A stretch of DNA of 35,184 nucleotides from Nostocales cyanobacterium LEGE 12452 (GCA_015206945.1 JADEXV010000060.1:1-35184); one strand, 5' to 3'; shown: positions 1 through 8,873, counted from the first letter of the stretch. The notes: generated by a model from the sequence alone, not told the origin. Made by a program: numbers and translations.

Positions 1-33
1 GTAGATTTTATGGTGTCGGTAAGCATGAACCCT

Positions 34-101
34 GTCATTCCAATTCTAGAAATTCAGAGCAAACGCGGGCAGATCCGCGCCTCCTATTCTTCTAGAATGA
101 C
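34..101 (-). terminator. Nested inverted repeat after the Wzz/GumC-like gene
   Basis: Arms GTCATTC (34-40) and GAATGAC (95-101) enclose an inner stem CGCGG/CCGCG (64-79) with a six-base loop. The structure begins 26 bases past the stop codon of the chain-length gene, so it could end that transcript. No clear T-run follows on the minus strand, so it may be only an intergenic hairpin. Confidence 0.3.
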
Positions 102-126
102 TGGTATTTTATTTTCTTGCAAGTCC

Positions 127-1620
127 CTAAGGAGAATCTTGGGAAAATACTACCGGTACAGCATCTGGCTCCAAATCATCAACTGGCATTAAAGGCAATT
201 CTCCCAACAGTGCCACTTCTCGTTGCTTGAGGCTTTCGCGGATATCCTCCCTGGTTTTGAAAGTCCCTTCCAGCGCTCCCAACAAAAATATCACCCCGCC
301 ACCAATCAATACACCTAAGAAACTACCCACAGCAAGGGTAATAGGCACACTCTTCGGAGGTTTGGGATCAACAGTGACTGCGGGGCGTCTGGCAATGCTG
401 AGGCTGCTAGTAGTTTCTGCCTCTGCGGTTTTCGCATCGGTTAGCTTCACCTGCATTTGGTCATAGATGGCTTTTTTGAGTCCAACTTCCTGTTCTAAAC
501 GCGATCGCTCTAATTGCTTATTAGGTATCAGAGCATACTCTCGCCGGAGTCGCGCTTCTTGTTGGACTTCTTGAGTTAGTTGTTGTTGTAGTGTCTCCCT
601 TTGGGTTTGTAAAGACACCATTTGGTTTGCCAATTGCTGGCGTGTTGGATCTAAGCTGCTTTGAGTGCGAATACCTGCAACGCTACCCTGAATCGGAGCC
701 GCCGTTCCATCACCACCTAAAACCTCAGCAGCACGTTGTTGTAGTAATTCCTCAGCAGCTTGTTTCTGACGCAGTAACTGCACCATCGTTGGATGTTCTG
801 GCCGCAAATCTTTTCTGAGTACAGCTATTTGCGATTCACTTTGATAAATTTGCGCCCGTAAGTTACCAATAATTGGATCGGCACTCAAAGCAGAAGAAAC
901 ATAAGCCTGTCCGACTGTTAAGCCTAACTTATTTTGTAAACTGCGAACTTGACCATCAACCCCAGAAATAGTTAATTGAATTTGCCGTTGGAGATTTTGG
1001 CTGGCAGTAATAGCGCTTAACAAGCTGCCATTCTCTGCTGCTAAGATTGCTGTTCGCTCGACGCGATCGTATTGTTCCAGCTTCTTTTCAGCAATTTGCA
1101 ATTCTCGTTTAGCTTGTGGTGTGCGATCGTTAATCTTTTGAATAATTGCTTGTAATCGCCCAGTATTGATGTCACTACTCAACTTGATCATTGCTTGCAT
1201 CAATTCCGTCAATACCTGTATGCCTCGTTTGGCGTCACTATCTACATATTTAAGTTCAAAGGTAGAAGATTCTAATTCTCCACTCTTAGCATTTTTTTTA
1301 GGTAGAGCAAGAGCAAGACTTGCACCGAGTTGTTTCGGTTTGACACCGACTTTCTCTGCCACACCTGCAATTATTTGGTTTGATAATAAAACTTCCTCAT
1401 TTAGTTCCTTTCCTTGCTGTTGGATTTCATTACCAGTTGCAGAGAAAGAAACTGGCGGGCCACTATAAGTAAGTGCCCCAGATGCTATATAGCTAGTAGG
1501 TGGCTCTGGTTGCATAGCTACCACAGTTGATCCGGCGACAACTAAACCAAAACTAGCTAGTCCAATCCACTTATATTTATCAAAAGCAATAAGATAGCGT
1601 TTAACAATTGGTGGGGTCAT
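127..1620 (-). CDS. Wzz/GumC-like polysaccharide chain-length/export protein, no kinase domain
   Basis: This is a polysaccharide co-polymerase of the Wzz/GumC type, an inner-membrane protein that sets chain length and couples polymerisation to the outer-membrane exporter. An N-terminal membrane segment (KWIGLASFGLVVAGSTVVA) is followed by a long periplasmic coiled-coil region rich in Q, E, R and L. A second membrane segment (LAVGSFLGVLIGGGVIFLLG) comes near the C-terminus. The protein stops soon after GELPLMP, where Wzc-type proteins begin their tyrosine-kinase domain, so this is the kinase-less form. I place the start at 1620 (MTPPIVKRY) because GGAG lies ten bases upstream. An in-frame ATG at 1641 would add seven residues read from a repeat-like region. 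It lies downstream of the Wza-like gene on the same strand and probably works with it. Confidence 0.85.
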   Translation of the reverse strand: MTPPIVKRYLIAFDKYKWIGLASFGLVVAGSTVVAMQPEPPTSYIASGALTYSGPPVSFSATGNEIQQQGKELNEEVLLSNQIIAGVAEKVGVKPKQLGASLALALPKKNAKSGELESSTFELKYVDSDAKRGIQVLTELMQAMIKLSSDINTGRLQAIIQKINDRTPQAKRELQIAEKKLEQYDRVERTAILAAENGSLLSAITASQNLQRQIQLTISGVDGQVRSLQNKLGLTVGQAYVSSALSADPIIGNLRAQIYQSESQIAVLRKDLRPEHPTMVQLLRQKQAAEELLQQRAAEVLGGDGTAAPIQGSVAGIRTQSSLDPTRQQLANQMVSLQTQRETLQQQLTQEVQQEARLRREYALIPNKQLERSRLEQEVGLKKAIYDQMQVKLTDAKTAEAETTSSLSIARRPAVTVDPKPPKSVPITLAVGSFLGVLIGGGVIFLLGALEGTFKTREDIRESLKQREVALLGELPLMPVDDLEPDAVPVVFSQDSP

Positions 1621-1636
1621 GGTCGCTTCGCTCCAA

Positions 1637-1699
1637 TTCAAAATTTAAATATGACGCTCGCAGACTCGCTAACGCTGCGCTAACAAAATTCAAAATTTA
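1637..1699. repeat. Direct repeat AATTCAAAATTTA flanking a CGCTAACGCTGCG segment
   Basis: The 13-mer AATTCAAAATTTA occurs just upstream of the chain-length gene and again about 47 bases further on. Between the copies is a GC-richer stretch containing CGCTAACGCTGCGCTAAC. It resembles the dispersed intergenic repeats of Nostoc genomes and forms much of the Wza-GumC spacer. Confidence 0.4.
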
Positions 1700-1871
1700 G
1701 GAAGCACCAAACTAAAGATAGTGGCTTTGATACAAGGATGCTATCAACTTCCTACTGTATATATCGGTTGATATCTTTAAGATTTTTCCATTAATAAATT
1801 CAAATATCAGTTAGAGATGTGGCTTCCTACACTCCAAACTATTTCTAGGTTGTATCCTTGTTTTAATGTTA

Positions 1872-3230
1872 CTAATCCGATCCACCACCGATGTTGTCAA
1901 AAAACCGGAGAAAGGATTGAACATTGAAGAAAGGTTGGGTAATGGTGGTCAAAAAATTAGTAATTCTACCAATGAGGTTCCGACCAACAACAATAACATC
2001 ATTATCTTGAAGTGCTACATTTTGCGATGCATCACCGCCTAGAGCTTTTTTAGCATCAAGTTTTTGGGTAACAGCTTTGCCTCGTTCCGAATCAAAGCGA
2101 ACCAGAGCAATATCTCTCAGATTAGCAGTGTCTAGATTTACACCTCCCAAAGCATCGACAAATGTACTGCCGTTAGGCAGTGCTTGAATGGAAAGACCAC
2201 CCGCAGCGTAGTTTAAAACTCGGACTCTAATCTGTGGTGTGGCTAAGGATGAACGTGCTACCAAATTGCGGTCATAACCATCTTCATTACCTACTTCACG
2301 ACGAGGCACGAGTATCGCATCTCCATCTTGTAAGCGTAAATTTGGGATTGAACCGCCATTTTGCAGTGCTGCGTATAAGTCAATCGTTTGTGAAATCACA
2401 GAACCATCGATTAACTTCCGGCGTACTTGCACCTGTCGCAGGTCTGCATTCAACGTTGAACCACCAGATGTTAGCAAAGCATCAGCAACGCGGGGTGTTG
2501 GTGAATTAATTGGATAAATTCCTGGTCGAAATATTTCCCCGCTAATGGTAACTTGAACTGGTCGCGTTCCTGCCAAAGATACTACCACAATTGGATCTGG
2601 GAAAAAGCGACTCAAGCCCAAACGAATTTTTTCTTGAGCTTCTTCCAAGGTTAAACCTTTTAATGACACCGTTCCCACTTGTGGCACGATGATGTTGCCT
2701 TCTGGACTAATTACAGCTTGAAAACTGAGGTCTTGACGCTGCGTTACTAAGGCTAAAACTATTATTGGATCGACTACATAACGATTTAAACCCAAGCGAA
2801 TTTTTTCTTGAGCTTCTTCCAAAGTTAAACCTTGTAAAGAAACTGTTCCCAATAAAGGCACCGCAATATTACCTTCTGGGTTGATTAAAGCTTGAAAGCT
2901 CAAATCTGGAAAGCGCTGAACCGAAACGCTAATTCCATCTCCTATGCCTAAACGGTATGGCCCAGGAGGACGCTGAAGCACAACACCAATTGCATCTCCT
3001 GGTCCCAAAAGGTAGCGGCTGAGTTGCGGGGAAATTTCTTCATTTGTGCCTAGAGGTGCAACTTCATTAACTGGCACAGGTGAGGGGAATTTCCCTGGTG
3101 ATTGTCCTTGAGATGGAAAAGGCTGGGCAACAACAAGTTGGATAGGTGTTGTTAAGAAAACTCCTACTTGAAGACTAACAAAAGACAGGGCGCTGAATGC
3201 ACGCATATAATAACTGGCATCTATGAACAT
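1872..3230 (-). CDS. Wza-like polysaccharide export protein (Poly_export/SLBB)
   Basis: This is a periplasmic/outer-membrane polysaccharide export protein of the Wza/GumB family, expected to form the channel through which exopolysaccharide leaves the cell. A hydrophobic N-terminus (about residues 10-36) looks like a signal sequence and is followed by a Pro/Ser-rich linker. Residues 75-108 carry two LGxGDxIxVxxQR units. Residues 109-166 and 167-224 are tandem copies of one polysaccharide-export segment (both DLSFQA, then PEGNI, then GLTLEEAQEKIRLGL). SLBB-like domains follow from about residue 226 (VQVTISGE, DGDAILVPR). At 452 residues it is longer than simple Wza because of the duplication. 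It precedes the chain-length gene on the same strand. No lipobox cysteine is visible. Confidence 0.85.
   Translation of the reverse strand: MFIDASYYMRAFSALSFVSLQVGVFLTTPIQLVVAQPFPSQGQSPGKFPSPVPVNEVAPLGTNEEISPQLSRYLLGPGDAIGVVLQRPPGPYRLGIGDGISVSVQRFPDLSFQALINPEGNIAVPLLGTVSLQGLTLEEAQEKIRLGLNRYVVDPIIVLALVTQRQDLSFQAVISPEGNIIVPQVGTVSLKGLTLEEAQEKIRLGLSRFFPDPIVVVSLAGTRPVQVTISGEIFRPGIYPINSPTPRVADALLTSGGSTLNADLRQVQVRRKLIDGSVISQTIDLYAALQNGGSIPNLRLQDGDAILVPRREVGNEDGYDRNLVARSSLATPQIRVRVLNYAAGGLSIQALPNGSTFVDALGGVNLDTANLRDIALVRFDSERGKAVTQKLDAKKALGGDASQNVALQDNDVIVVGRNLIGRITNFLTTITQPFFNVQSFLRFFDNIGGGSD
2559..2906 (-). repeat. In-frame tandem duplication of a 58-codon export segment
   Basis: Two adjacent 174-bp segments (2906-2733 and 2732-2559) encode near-identical protein stretches. 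The similarity is obvious at DNA level too: both contain CGAATTTTTTCTTGAGCTTC on the plus strand. The exact spacing and clear DNA identity suggest a fairly recent duplication or ongoing gene conversion. Confidence 0.85.
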
Positions 3231-3463
3231 CGGTGTAGAAAATATTGATATAGAAATTAGTCGCGCCGAGTGGTTATTTTACTCTAAAAATGCCTTCAAT
3301 GTCTCTTTTATCTAGAAGTATTTACCAAGATCAAGAGACTAATTTTGCTAAATTTAATTTCTAACTTCATGTTATTAACATCATTTTAGGTGAGTTTCAG
3401 CCTGAACACAATTTATATAGATACTCTTGATAAATCTCCGCACAAGGGCATCCATAACAGACT

Positions 3464-4201
3464 CTACAAAGGGCCTGCCATTAATGCAGCTTGCACTGTT
3501 TCCCCAATAGACTGGGCTAAAGACCAAGATGTTTCTACCTCCCCCAAAGGTTCCATTGGAATCAGAATGCTCACGCCAACCCAAGGAATGCGTTGCTTGC
3601 GCCACTGTGCCACTTGATCTGCCAAGAACCAGTGAAAAGGTGATGGATTTCCGCCGTCTGGCATCGCATACCATTGCAAAACAGCGAAGGTTTGCTGTGG
3701 TGTGGAGGCACGAAAAAACCTAGCTTCTACTTTAGTTTCGACATTAGAAACCAACTTTACAGATGGTTTCACAGTAAATTCCGCAGAACGAGATTGAGCT
3801 ATATCCCACTTTCCCCAGCGCGATCTTCCCCAACCGTTAACGTCTGTCCACTCTACCTCTGGTTGATCCATAGGCCCATTTTGCGGCAACAAAAGCAGGA
3901 TTGCCTGGGATTCGGAACCTTCTTTTTTAACTACCTGCAAAGACCATTTATGTTCGCCAATTTGCTGTTCTGCTTGTTCAATGGTTTGCCAATCAGGAAG
4001 GTTTAACCCAGCTTTGCGGATCTGTTTTAATTCATTGAGGGTAGTAACAGCTGGCGGCTGTTTCCATTGCCAGTATCCTGTCAGATATCCGGGAACCCCC
4101 GCCATTGCTAGCAGCAGTAGCAATAACAAAAGTGCTGCTACCTGAGTCAATTGGTTTTCCTTGAAAAATTTAGAGAAGGAAATCATCAGTAAAATTTGCA
4201 A
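3464..4201 (-). CDS. Cyanoexosortase B system-associated protein
   Basis: The protein has 245 residues with one N-terminal membrane anchor (LTQVAALLLLLLLLAMAGVPGYL, about residues 18-40) and an extracytoplasmic domain. That domain carries features I recognise from the family found beside cyanoexosortase B, such as a WxxIExAEQxIGxxKW-like stretch and WYAMPDGGNPSPFHWFLADQ. The exosortase gene lies 176 bases upstream on the same strand, which is the family's usual context. Known partners of this type are thought to assist exosortase function, but their biochemical role is unknown. An alternative start is MISFSKFF, five codons in. Confidence rests mainly on the context plus the C-terminal motif. 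Confidence 0.72.
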   Translation of the reverse strand: MQILLMISFSKFFKENQLTQVAALLLLLLLLAMAGVPGYLTGYWQWKQPPAVTTLNELKQIRKAGLNLPDWQTIEQAEQQIGEHKWSLQVVKKEGSESQAILLLLPQNGPMDQPEVEWTDVNGWGRSRWGKWDIAQSRSAEFTVKPSVKLVSNVETKVEARFFRASTPQQTFAVLQWYAMPDGGNPSPFHWFLADQVAQWRKQRIPWVGVSILIPMEPLGEVETSWSLAQSIGETVQAALMAGPL

Positions 4202-4328
4202 TACTTAGGCAAAATTTTACTTTATAAAATCACATTGTGAGTTCAGTAATATTTAGGACTTACGTATAAGTGATAAAAAATTAAGGGAGTGGAGAGTGGA
4301 AAACAGGAGAGAAGTTACAGAAAATTTT

Positions 4329-4360
4329 CTCCTCTGCTCCTCTGCCCCTCTGCTCCTCTG
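4329..4360. repeat. Octamer tandem repeat (CTCCTCTG x4)
   Basis: Four consecutive octamers read CTCCTCTG, CTCCTCTG, CCCCTCTG, CTCCTCTG. They lie in the spacer between the exosortase stop codon and its associated gene. A purine-rich stretch upstream (GGAGTGGAGAGTGG) could pair with it. This is a typical cyanobacterial low-complexity spacer repeat. Confidence 0.7.
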
Positions 4361-4377
4361 CCTAATCCCCAATACCT

Positions 4378-5271
4378 CTAAATTTCTGCTTCTTGCTCAG
4401 TTTCTAGAGATGCTGAAAAATAGTTATTAATCCAATTCAGTAAGGGCACTAGTGACACCAGCATACAAGCAGAGTAGAGATCGCCACCCCAACCTTCATG
4501 CAGCCATTTAAAAGCCGCTTCTTGACCCGTGCCGTGAAAGAAAGTCAGTAAAGTATTACGAATGATATTGGCAGTAATACTAACGATCGCAGCAAGAGAT
4601 AAAAACGATATAGTTGTGCGCCGTGAAGACAAAGCATCTGTCCAATAAAGCAGCATCAAGCCCACGTAGAGAGTCGTAAACAACATTTTCAGCCCTGCAC
4701 AATAGGGAGCAACTTCTACAATCCGTCCTCCCACGTAAAGATTGATCTCATCTACGGTTACTTCCATCCCAAATTGATTCAGTATGAAACCTGCTGTGCC
4801 AGCGATGAAGCTTTGGAGAGGCAAAGTATAGGGAGCAATAAGATAGGGTAATGCTGTTGGGGTTGCTAAAAATACTAGTAGTAGAGAGAATCCTTGTAAT
4901 CGCAAACCTGCTATTCCCTTAAACCACAAGCATAATCCGATTAATATCACGGGCAAGGAAAGGTTAACCCACTCTGTAACACCGCTAAGATAAAAAACTG
5001 CCCCTAATGACAATAAAACAGCGCCTAAAGGATTGATGGTATCTGGCAAACGTTTCCACTTTTTCCGGTTCATCCAGCCCAGATAAGCCGCAAATGGTAG
5101 ACCAATAATTCCGTGGCTGAAATATTCGTGTTCTGTACTGATATTTTTGTGCAGCCAACCATCCAACCAGTGTAGCAATATTGGAGCATAAAGCAGCAGC
5201 AAAACGCCTAAAATAGCTAGATTTAACAAGCCTGATGCGTTTATATTTTTAACCTGTTGCTGGAGTGCCAT
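4378..5271 (-). CDS. crtB: Cyanoexosortase B (transpeptidase-like membrane protease)
   Basis: This is a multi-pass membrane protein of 297 residues and the exosortase/archaeosortase type. These enzymes cleave the C-terminal sorting signal of exported proteins and are thought to attach them to a surface component. The three expected catalytic residues are visible: Cys191 in VAPYCAGLKML, Arg238 in NIIRNTLLTFFHG, and His258 in WLHEGWGGDLYS. About eight hydrophobic segments span residues 15-282. The partner gene downstream and the nearby polysaccharide-export genes match the usual cyanobacterial setting. The symbol crtB is the family label for cyanoexosortase B, not the phytoene synthase crtB. 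No Shine-Dalgarno is evident before the ATG. Confidence 0.9.
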   Translation of the reverse strand: MALQQQVKNINASGLLNLAILGVLLLLYAPILLHWLDGWLHKNISTEHEYFSHGIIGLPFAAYLGWMNRKKWKRLPDTINPLGAVLLSLGAVFYLSGVTEWVNLSLPVILIGLCLWFKGIAGLRLQGFSLLLVFLATPTALPYLIAPYTLPLQSFIAGTAGFILNQFGMEVTVDEINLYVGGRIVEVAPYCAGLKMLFTTLYVGLMLLYWTDALSSRRTTISFLSLAAIVSITANIIRNTLLTFFHGTGQEAAFKWLHEGWGGDLYSACMLVSLVPLLNWINNYFSASLETEQEAEI

Positions 5272-5300
5272 GATTTTAAGTAATTCAAAAACTTTGGTTA

Positions 5301-5364
5301 TTAGTCATTGGTCATTAGTCATTAGTCATTGGTCATTTGCAAAGGATAAATGACAAAGGACAAG
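5301..5364. repeat. Heptamer STRR (TTAGTCA/TTGGTCA)
   Basis: Five exact heptamers (TTAGTCA, TTGGTCA, TTAGTCA, TTAGTCA, TTGGTCA) occupy 5301-5335. Related AAGGATAAATGACAAAGGACAA units continue to about 5364. They fill the gap between the aminotransferase and exosortase genes and are typical of heterocystous cyanobacteria. Confidence 0.85.
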
Positions 5365-5388
5365 ATGTACATTAAGTATGAATTAACT

Positions 5389-6582
5389 TCAGGCTACCAC
5401 GCTGCCCAGGTCAGCAGGAGATAGATTATCTGCCTGATAACTTGTTGAGACTGCATTGGCGATCGCTGCTACAACTTCTTTAACTTGGCTACTACTCAAA
5501 CCAGGATACATCGGTAATGATAATATTTGCTTTGACAACTTCTCTGCTTGGGGAAAATCTCCCAGTTGATAGCCTAAGTTGGTGAATGCTGGCTGGAGAT
5601 GACAAGGAATTGGGTAGTGAATGCCAGTTTGAATTCCCGCCGCCGTGAGTTTTTCCTGGAGTTGCTGGCGTTCTATTGGGCAAGAATCATCAACTTTAAT
5701 CACATAAAGATGATAAACGTGTCCTGTATCACTTTGATTTTCTATAGGAATAATTCCAGCAGTTGCCAAGGGTGCTAGTTCATTATCATACTGCTGGGCA
5801 ATAGTCAGGCGATCGCGATTCCACTGCGGTAAATATGGTAGTTTTTTGTGCAAAATCGCTGCTTGCAAAGTATCCAAGCGGCTATTCGTACCTGGTTCAG
5901 TATGAAAATACTTTTGCGATGCACCATAATTTCGCAAGCGCACCATCTTTTGGGCTACATCTGCATCTCGTGTCAGTAGCATTCCCCCATCCCCAAATGC
6001 TCCCAAATTTTTGCTGGGATAGAAACTAAAAGCTGCTGCTATTCCTACTGAACCAGCGTAATATCCGTCTCTTTGAGCAAGATGTGCTTGGGCGGCATCT
6101 TCAAAAATTAGGAGTTTGTAGGTATCGGCAAAGTTCACTAGATCGCGTGGTGATACCATTTGACCATAGAGATGCACGGGGATAATTGCTTTGGTTTGAG
6201 GTGTAATTGCCTTTGCTGCGGCTTCTAAGTCAATTAAAGCAGTTTGGCGATCGCAATCTACCAAAATTGGCTTCGCGCCAGCACGTAGCACCCCAATTAA
6301 GGTGGCAATAAAAGTATTTGCGGGTAAAATTACTTCATCGCCAGCACCAATATTACACGCTTGTAATCCCAGAGCGATCGCATCTGTTCCTGATGCCACA
6401 CCAACTCCATAAGCTGCACCAGACACTGCCGCAAATGCTGCTTCAAAATCTGAGAGTGCTTGTCCTAAAATAAAATCTCCCCGTTCCAATACAGATTGGA
6501 TTGCATCTTGCAATTGCGTTTGAATTGGTTCGTGTTGTAACTTCAGGTCTACAAAAGGAACTCTAATATTCATTTTATTCAT
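5389..6582 (-). CDS. DegT/DnrJ/EryC1/StrS-family sugar aminotransferase
   Basis: This is a PLP-dependent aminotransferase acting on nucleotide-linked keto-sugars, which makes amino sugars for polysaccharide or glycan synthesis. At 397 residues it has normal family length. Visible signatures are GVASGTDAIALGL, PANTFIATLIGVLRAG, the cofactor-contacting EDAAQAHLA (about 161-169), and FYPSKNLGAFGDGG with the Schiff-base Lys191. It is the first gene of the minus-strand surface block and is separated from the exosortase by an STRR. The exact sugar substrate cannot be read from sequence. An internal start at MNIRVPF, three codons in, is possible. Confidence 0.9.
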   Translation of the reverse strand: MNKMNIRVPFVDLKLQHEPIQTQLQDAIQSVLERGDFILGQALSDFEAAFAAVSGAAYGVGVASGTDAIALGLQACNIGAGDEVILPANTFIATLIGVLRAGAKPILVDCDRQTALIDLEAAAKAITPQTKAIIPVHLYGQMVSPRDLVNFADTYKLLIFEDAAQAHLAQRDGYYAGSVGIAAAFSFYPSKNLGAFGDGGMLLTRDADVAQKMVRLRNYGASQKYFHTEPGTNSRLDTLQAAILHKKLPYLPQWNRDRLTIAQQYDNELAPLATAGIIPIENQSDTGHVYHLYVIKVDDSCPIERQQLQEKLTAAGIQTGIHYPIPCHLQPAFTNLGYQLGDFPQAEKLSKQILSLPMYPGLSSSQVKEVVAAIANAVSTSYQADNLSPADLGSVVA

Positions 6583-7316
6583 TACCAGTCGTCCTCACAA
6601 AATGTTTCCTTGCATGGAAAAAATAGAAAACCTTGTACAATTTTCGGCATGAAATTGTAATAGATTTAATTTATTGGATAAAGGCTGAGATCAACTATTT
6701 ACTCGGTTATGGGTAATTCAAAGTCACGCCTATTGATTTCAGCGCCCGAAGTTGCCATCAGACTTCTCTGAAGCCGATACTCTAACTTCTTTCAAAATTC
6801 AAAAAGCTTATGAACTTAGCTTTTCCCTTATTTTGGTAGCTTGCTAACCCTTAGAGATATGGTTAGCCTATTTACGTCATCCTGCACTAGGGTTATCATC
6901 TCTGAGTGCTAGCTGTTATCAGTAAAATAGCTATATTAATTACATTATTATAAAATTATTTTAAGTAAATTTACTTTGAATGTCCCAGCAAAAATTTCTC
7001 CTTATGTACATAAAGAATAACAGCCCCTTTGTATTGTATCCTTAGCATTAGCTTACCCTGGCTGAATCCAAATCTAACGCAGTCTGATTGCAAAATCTCA
7101 AGCAATAAAGACTACACCAGTTCTAAATAAAGAACATTCAGCACCAGTAACTAGTAACTAGCAGACACCACATCTTGGCTTAATGGAAGGGAGAAAAAAT
7201 TTTTGCCCTAAATTTGTTTGTCAGAGGCAAAATTAGGGAATGCTTAAAAATAGCAATTGATAACCTAGAAATAGGACTTAGATCAATTACACGATAGAGA
7301 AATTATTAAGGTAGCA
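6583..7316. other. 734-base divergent intergenic region
   Basis: This gap separates the divergent aminotransferase and histidine-kinase-like genes and must hold both promoters. I see no ORF above about 20 codons, no tRNA and no convincing hairpin. A tandem TAACTAG (7148-7163) and a TAGGACTT motif resembling the MITE end seen elsewhere are the only notable details. Confidence 0.5.
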
Positions 7317-8873
7317 GTGGCAATGATAGAGCCTGAAAACAAATTATTTGCCCTAAAGGATGGTTGGGATTCTCATGAATCAAGAGAACAGCAACGCCTC
7401 AAAGCTTTGTCAGATTTAGGTTTGCGGCAACCAGAAACGATTCCGGTTTTTGAAGAAGCCACACAGACTGCTGCCCACTTTTTGGAAGCACCAATTTCCA
7501 TATTGGGATTTGTGGATCAAGAACGCCACTGGTTCAAATCGGCGATAGGCTTATCTAGACTAGGACTAATGAATCATTTGGCACAAAGCCGCCAACTACT
7601 ACGCCGGGAATCATTTTGCACTCAGGTAGTAGACAGCTTTCAAGTGTTTGTAATTAATGATACGCATAAACTTACCGATCCAGTACTTGCTAGCAGCAAG
7701 CTAGTGCAAGATTATGGTATTCGTGCTTACTTAGGAGCGCCATTAATTGATGCTGAGGGACATTGTTTGGGTGCATTAGCGGTGATGGATTTAGTCCCAC
7801 GCAATTTTACAACCCGAGATATTGAGTTTTTACAAATCATTGCTCGTTGGAGCATGAGTGAATTTGAACGTAATCGGCTCCTGCAAGGCAAACTCGAATC
7901 AAGCGCTGCCAAGAACGTTCCGATATTTTCACTTAATGAAGAACGTAACACTGAGATTAAAATCACTGCATCCACAGATAGCGACTCTGTTTCTACTAAA
8001 CAACTGAAGCTAGAACTTTTGAGTCAGCTAACTCAGGAGTTACGCACGCCCTTAACATCTGTACTCGGTATGGCTAGTGTTTTAGGACGTGAGATTTATG
8101 GGCCCTTGACGACTAAGCAGAGAGAATATTTAGAAATTATCCAACACAGTGGTCGGTACTTACTTTCCCTAGTAAATGAAATTACCGAACTAGGAGCGAT
8201 GGATGAAAACTCAACTGTGCTAAATTTAGCTCCCGTGGATATTGAAATGCTATGCCAACAAGCTATCAATACCCTAGAAGAAGTAGCTAATCGCCGCGAA
8301 CAAGATATTCGCCTGTCTATAGAACCGGGACGCAATCGCATTTGGCCTTTAGATAAAGACAAGGTGCGGCAAATGCTTTATCATCTGGTTTTCAGTGTGA
8401 TTCAACTTTCGGCTACAGGTAGCATTGTTCGCATTCATGTTTCTTACAAAGAAGATACGCTCAACATTACTATTTGGGTTTCCCATCCTTGGTTAGGGGA
8501 TGGCATAACAGAAGTTGATCCTTACTTCCGTCTCAATTCTTTGTCGCTCCTGGAGCTTACAGGTGAGGTAGCAACTTACAATACTCATACAGAAAGACAA
8601 GAACAACTAGATACTTTATCAGTAGCAGTGGAAAATTCCAAAAACTTGAGTGATTCCCACTCAAACTTCTTTGCTACAAGTTCAGGTATAAATTTAGCTA
8701 AATCACATGGAAGTCTTTCTCGTGAAAGTTTAGGTCTATTACTAAGTTGTCAACTGGCAGAATTGCATGGTGGACATATTTTGATTCAAGGTTCACCAGA
8801 ATCAGGATATCGTTATGTGCTTTCTTTGCCACTGCAACTAGCGACTTCCTCACAAGCAATTAGCGATGTCTAA
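7317..8873 (+). CDS. GAF-domain histidine-kinase-like protein with degenerate H and N boxes
   Basis: An N-terminal GAF domain (about residues 25-190; LEAPISILGFVDQERHWFKS, YLGAPLIDAEGHCLGALAV) is followed by a linker, a HisKA-like helical hairpin (about 230-292) and a HATPase-like region (about 345-507). The H-box reads LTQELRTPLTSVLG: the phospho-acceptor His is Gln240 (codon CAG at 8034-8036). In the N-box, HLVFSVIQLSATG, the expected Asn is Ser360. A long insert (about 395-465) replaces the normal DxGxG/lid region, while a G2-like LGLLLSCQLAELHGGHI remains. It is therefore probably a pseudokinase or a signal integrator acting through a partner. The start is GTG 7317, or ATG 7323; AAGG lies five bases before the GTG. 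Confidence 0.85.
   Translation: MAMIEPENKLFALKDGWDSHESREQQRLKALSDLGLRQPETIPVFEEATQTAAHFLEAPISILGFVDQERHWFKSAIGLSRLGLMNHLAQSRQLLRRESFCTQVVDSFQVFVINDTHKLTDPVLASSKLVQDYGIRAYLGAPLIDAEGHCLGALAVMDLVPRNFTTRDIEFLQIIARWSMSEFERNRLLQGKLESSAAKNVPIFSLNEERNTEIKITASTDSDSVSTKQLKLELLSQLTQELRTPLTSVLGMASVLGREIYGPLTTKQREYLEIIQHSGRYLLSLVNEITELGAMDENSTVLNLAPVDIEMLCQQAINTLEEVANRREQDIRLSIEPGRNRIWPLDKDKVRQMLYHLVFSVIQLSATGSIVRIHVSYKEDTLNITIWVSHPWLGDGITEVDPYFRLNSLSLLELTGEVATYNTHTERQEQLDTLSVAVENSKNLSDSHSNFFATSSGINLAKSHGSLSRESLGLLLSCQLAELHGGHILIQGSPESGYRYVLSLPLQLATSSQAISDV

Noticed and set aside
3381..3674. 97-codon minus-strand ORF beneath the exosortase-associated gene
   Set aside because: It lies mostly inside the recognised coding sequence in another frame and matches no family, so it is a shadow frame.
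4254..4275. AGGACTTACG motif like the end of the MITE at 11858
   Set aside because: No second inverted end or target duplication is visible nearby, so it cannot be called an element; at most it is a relic.
7317..8873. Interpretation of the kinase-like gene as a pseudogene
   Set aside because: The frame is intact over 518 codons with well-preserved GAF and G2-like parts, which favours a functional pseudokinase.
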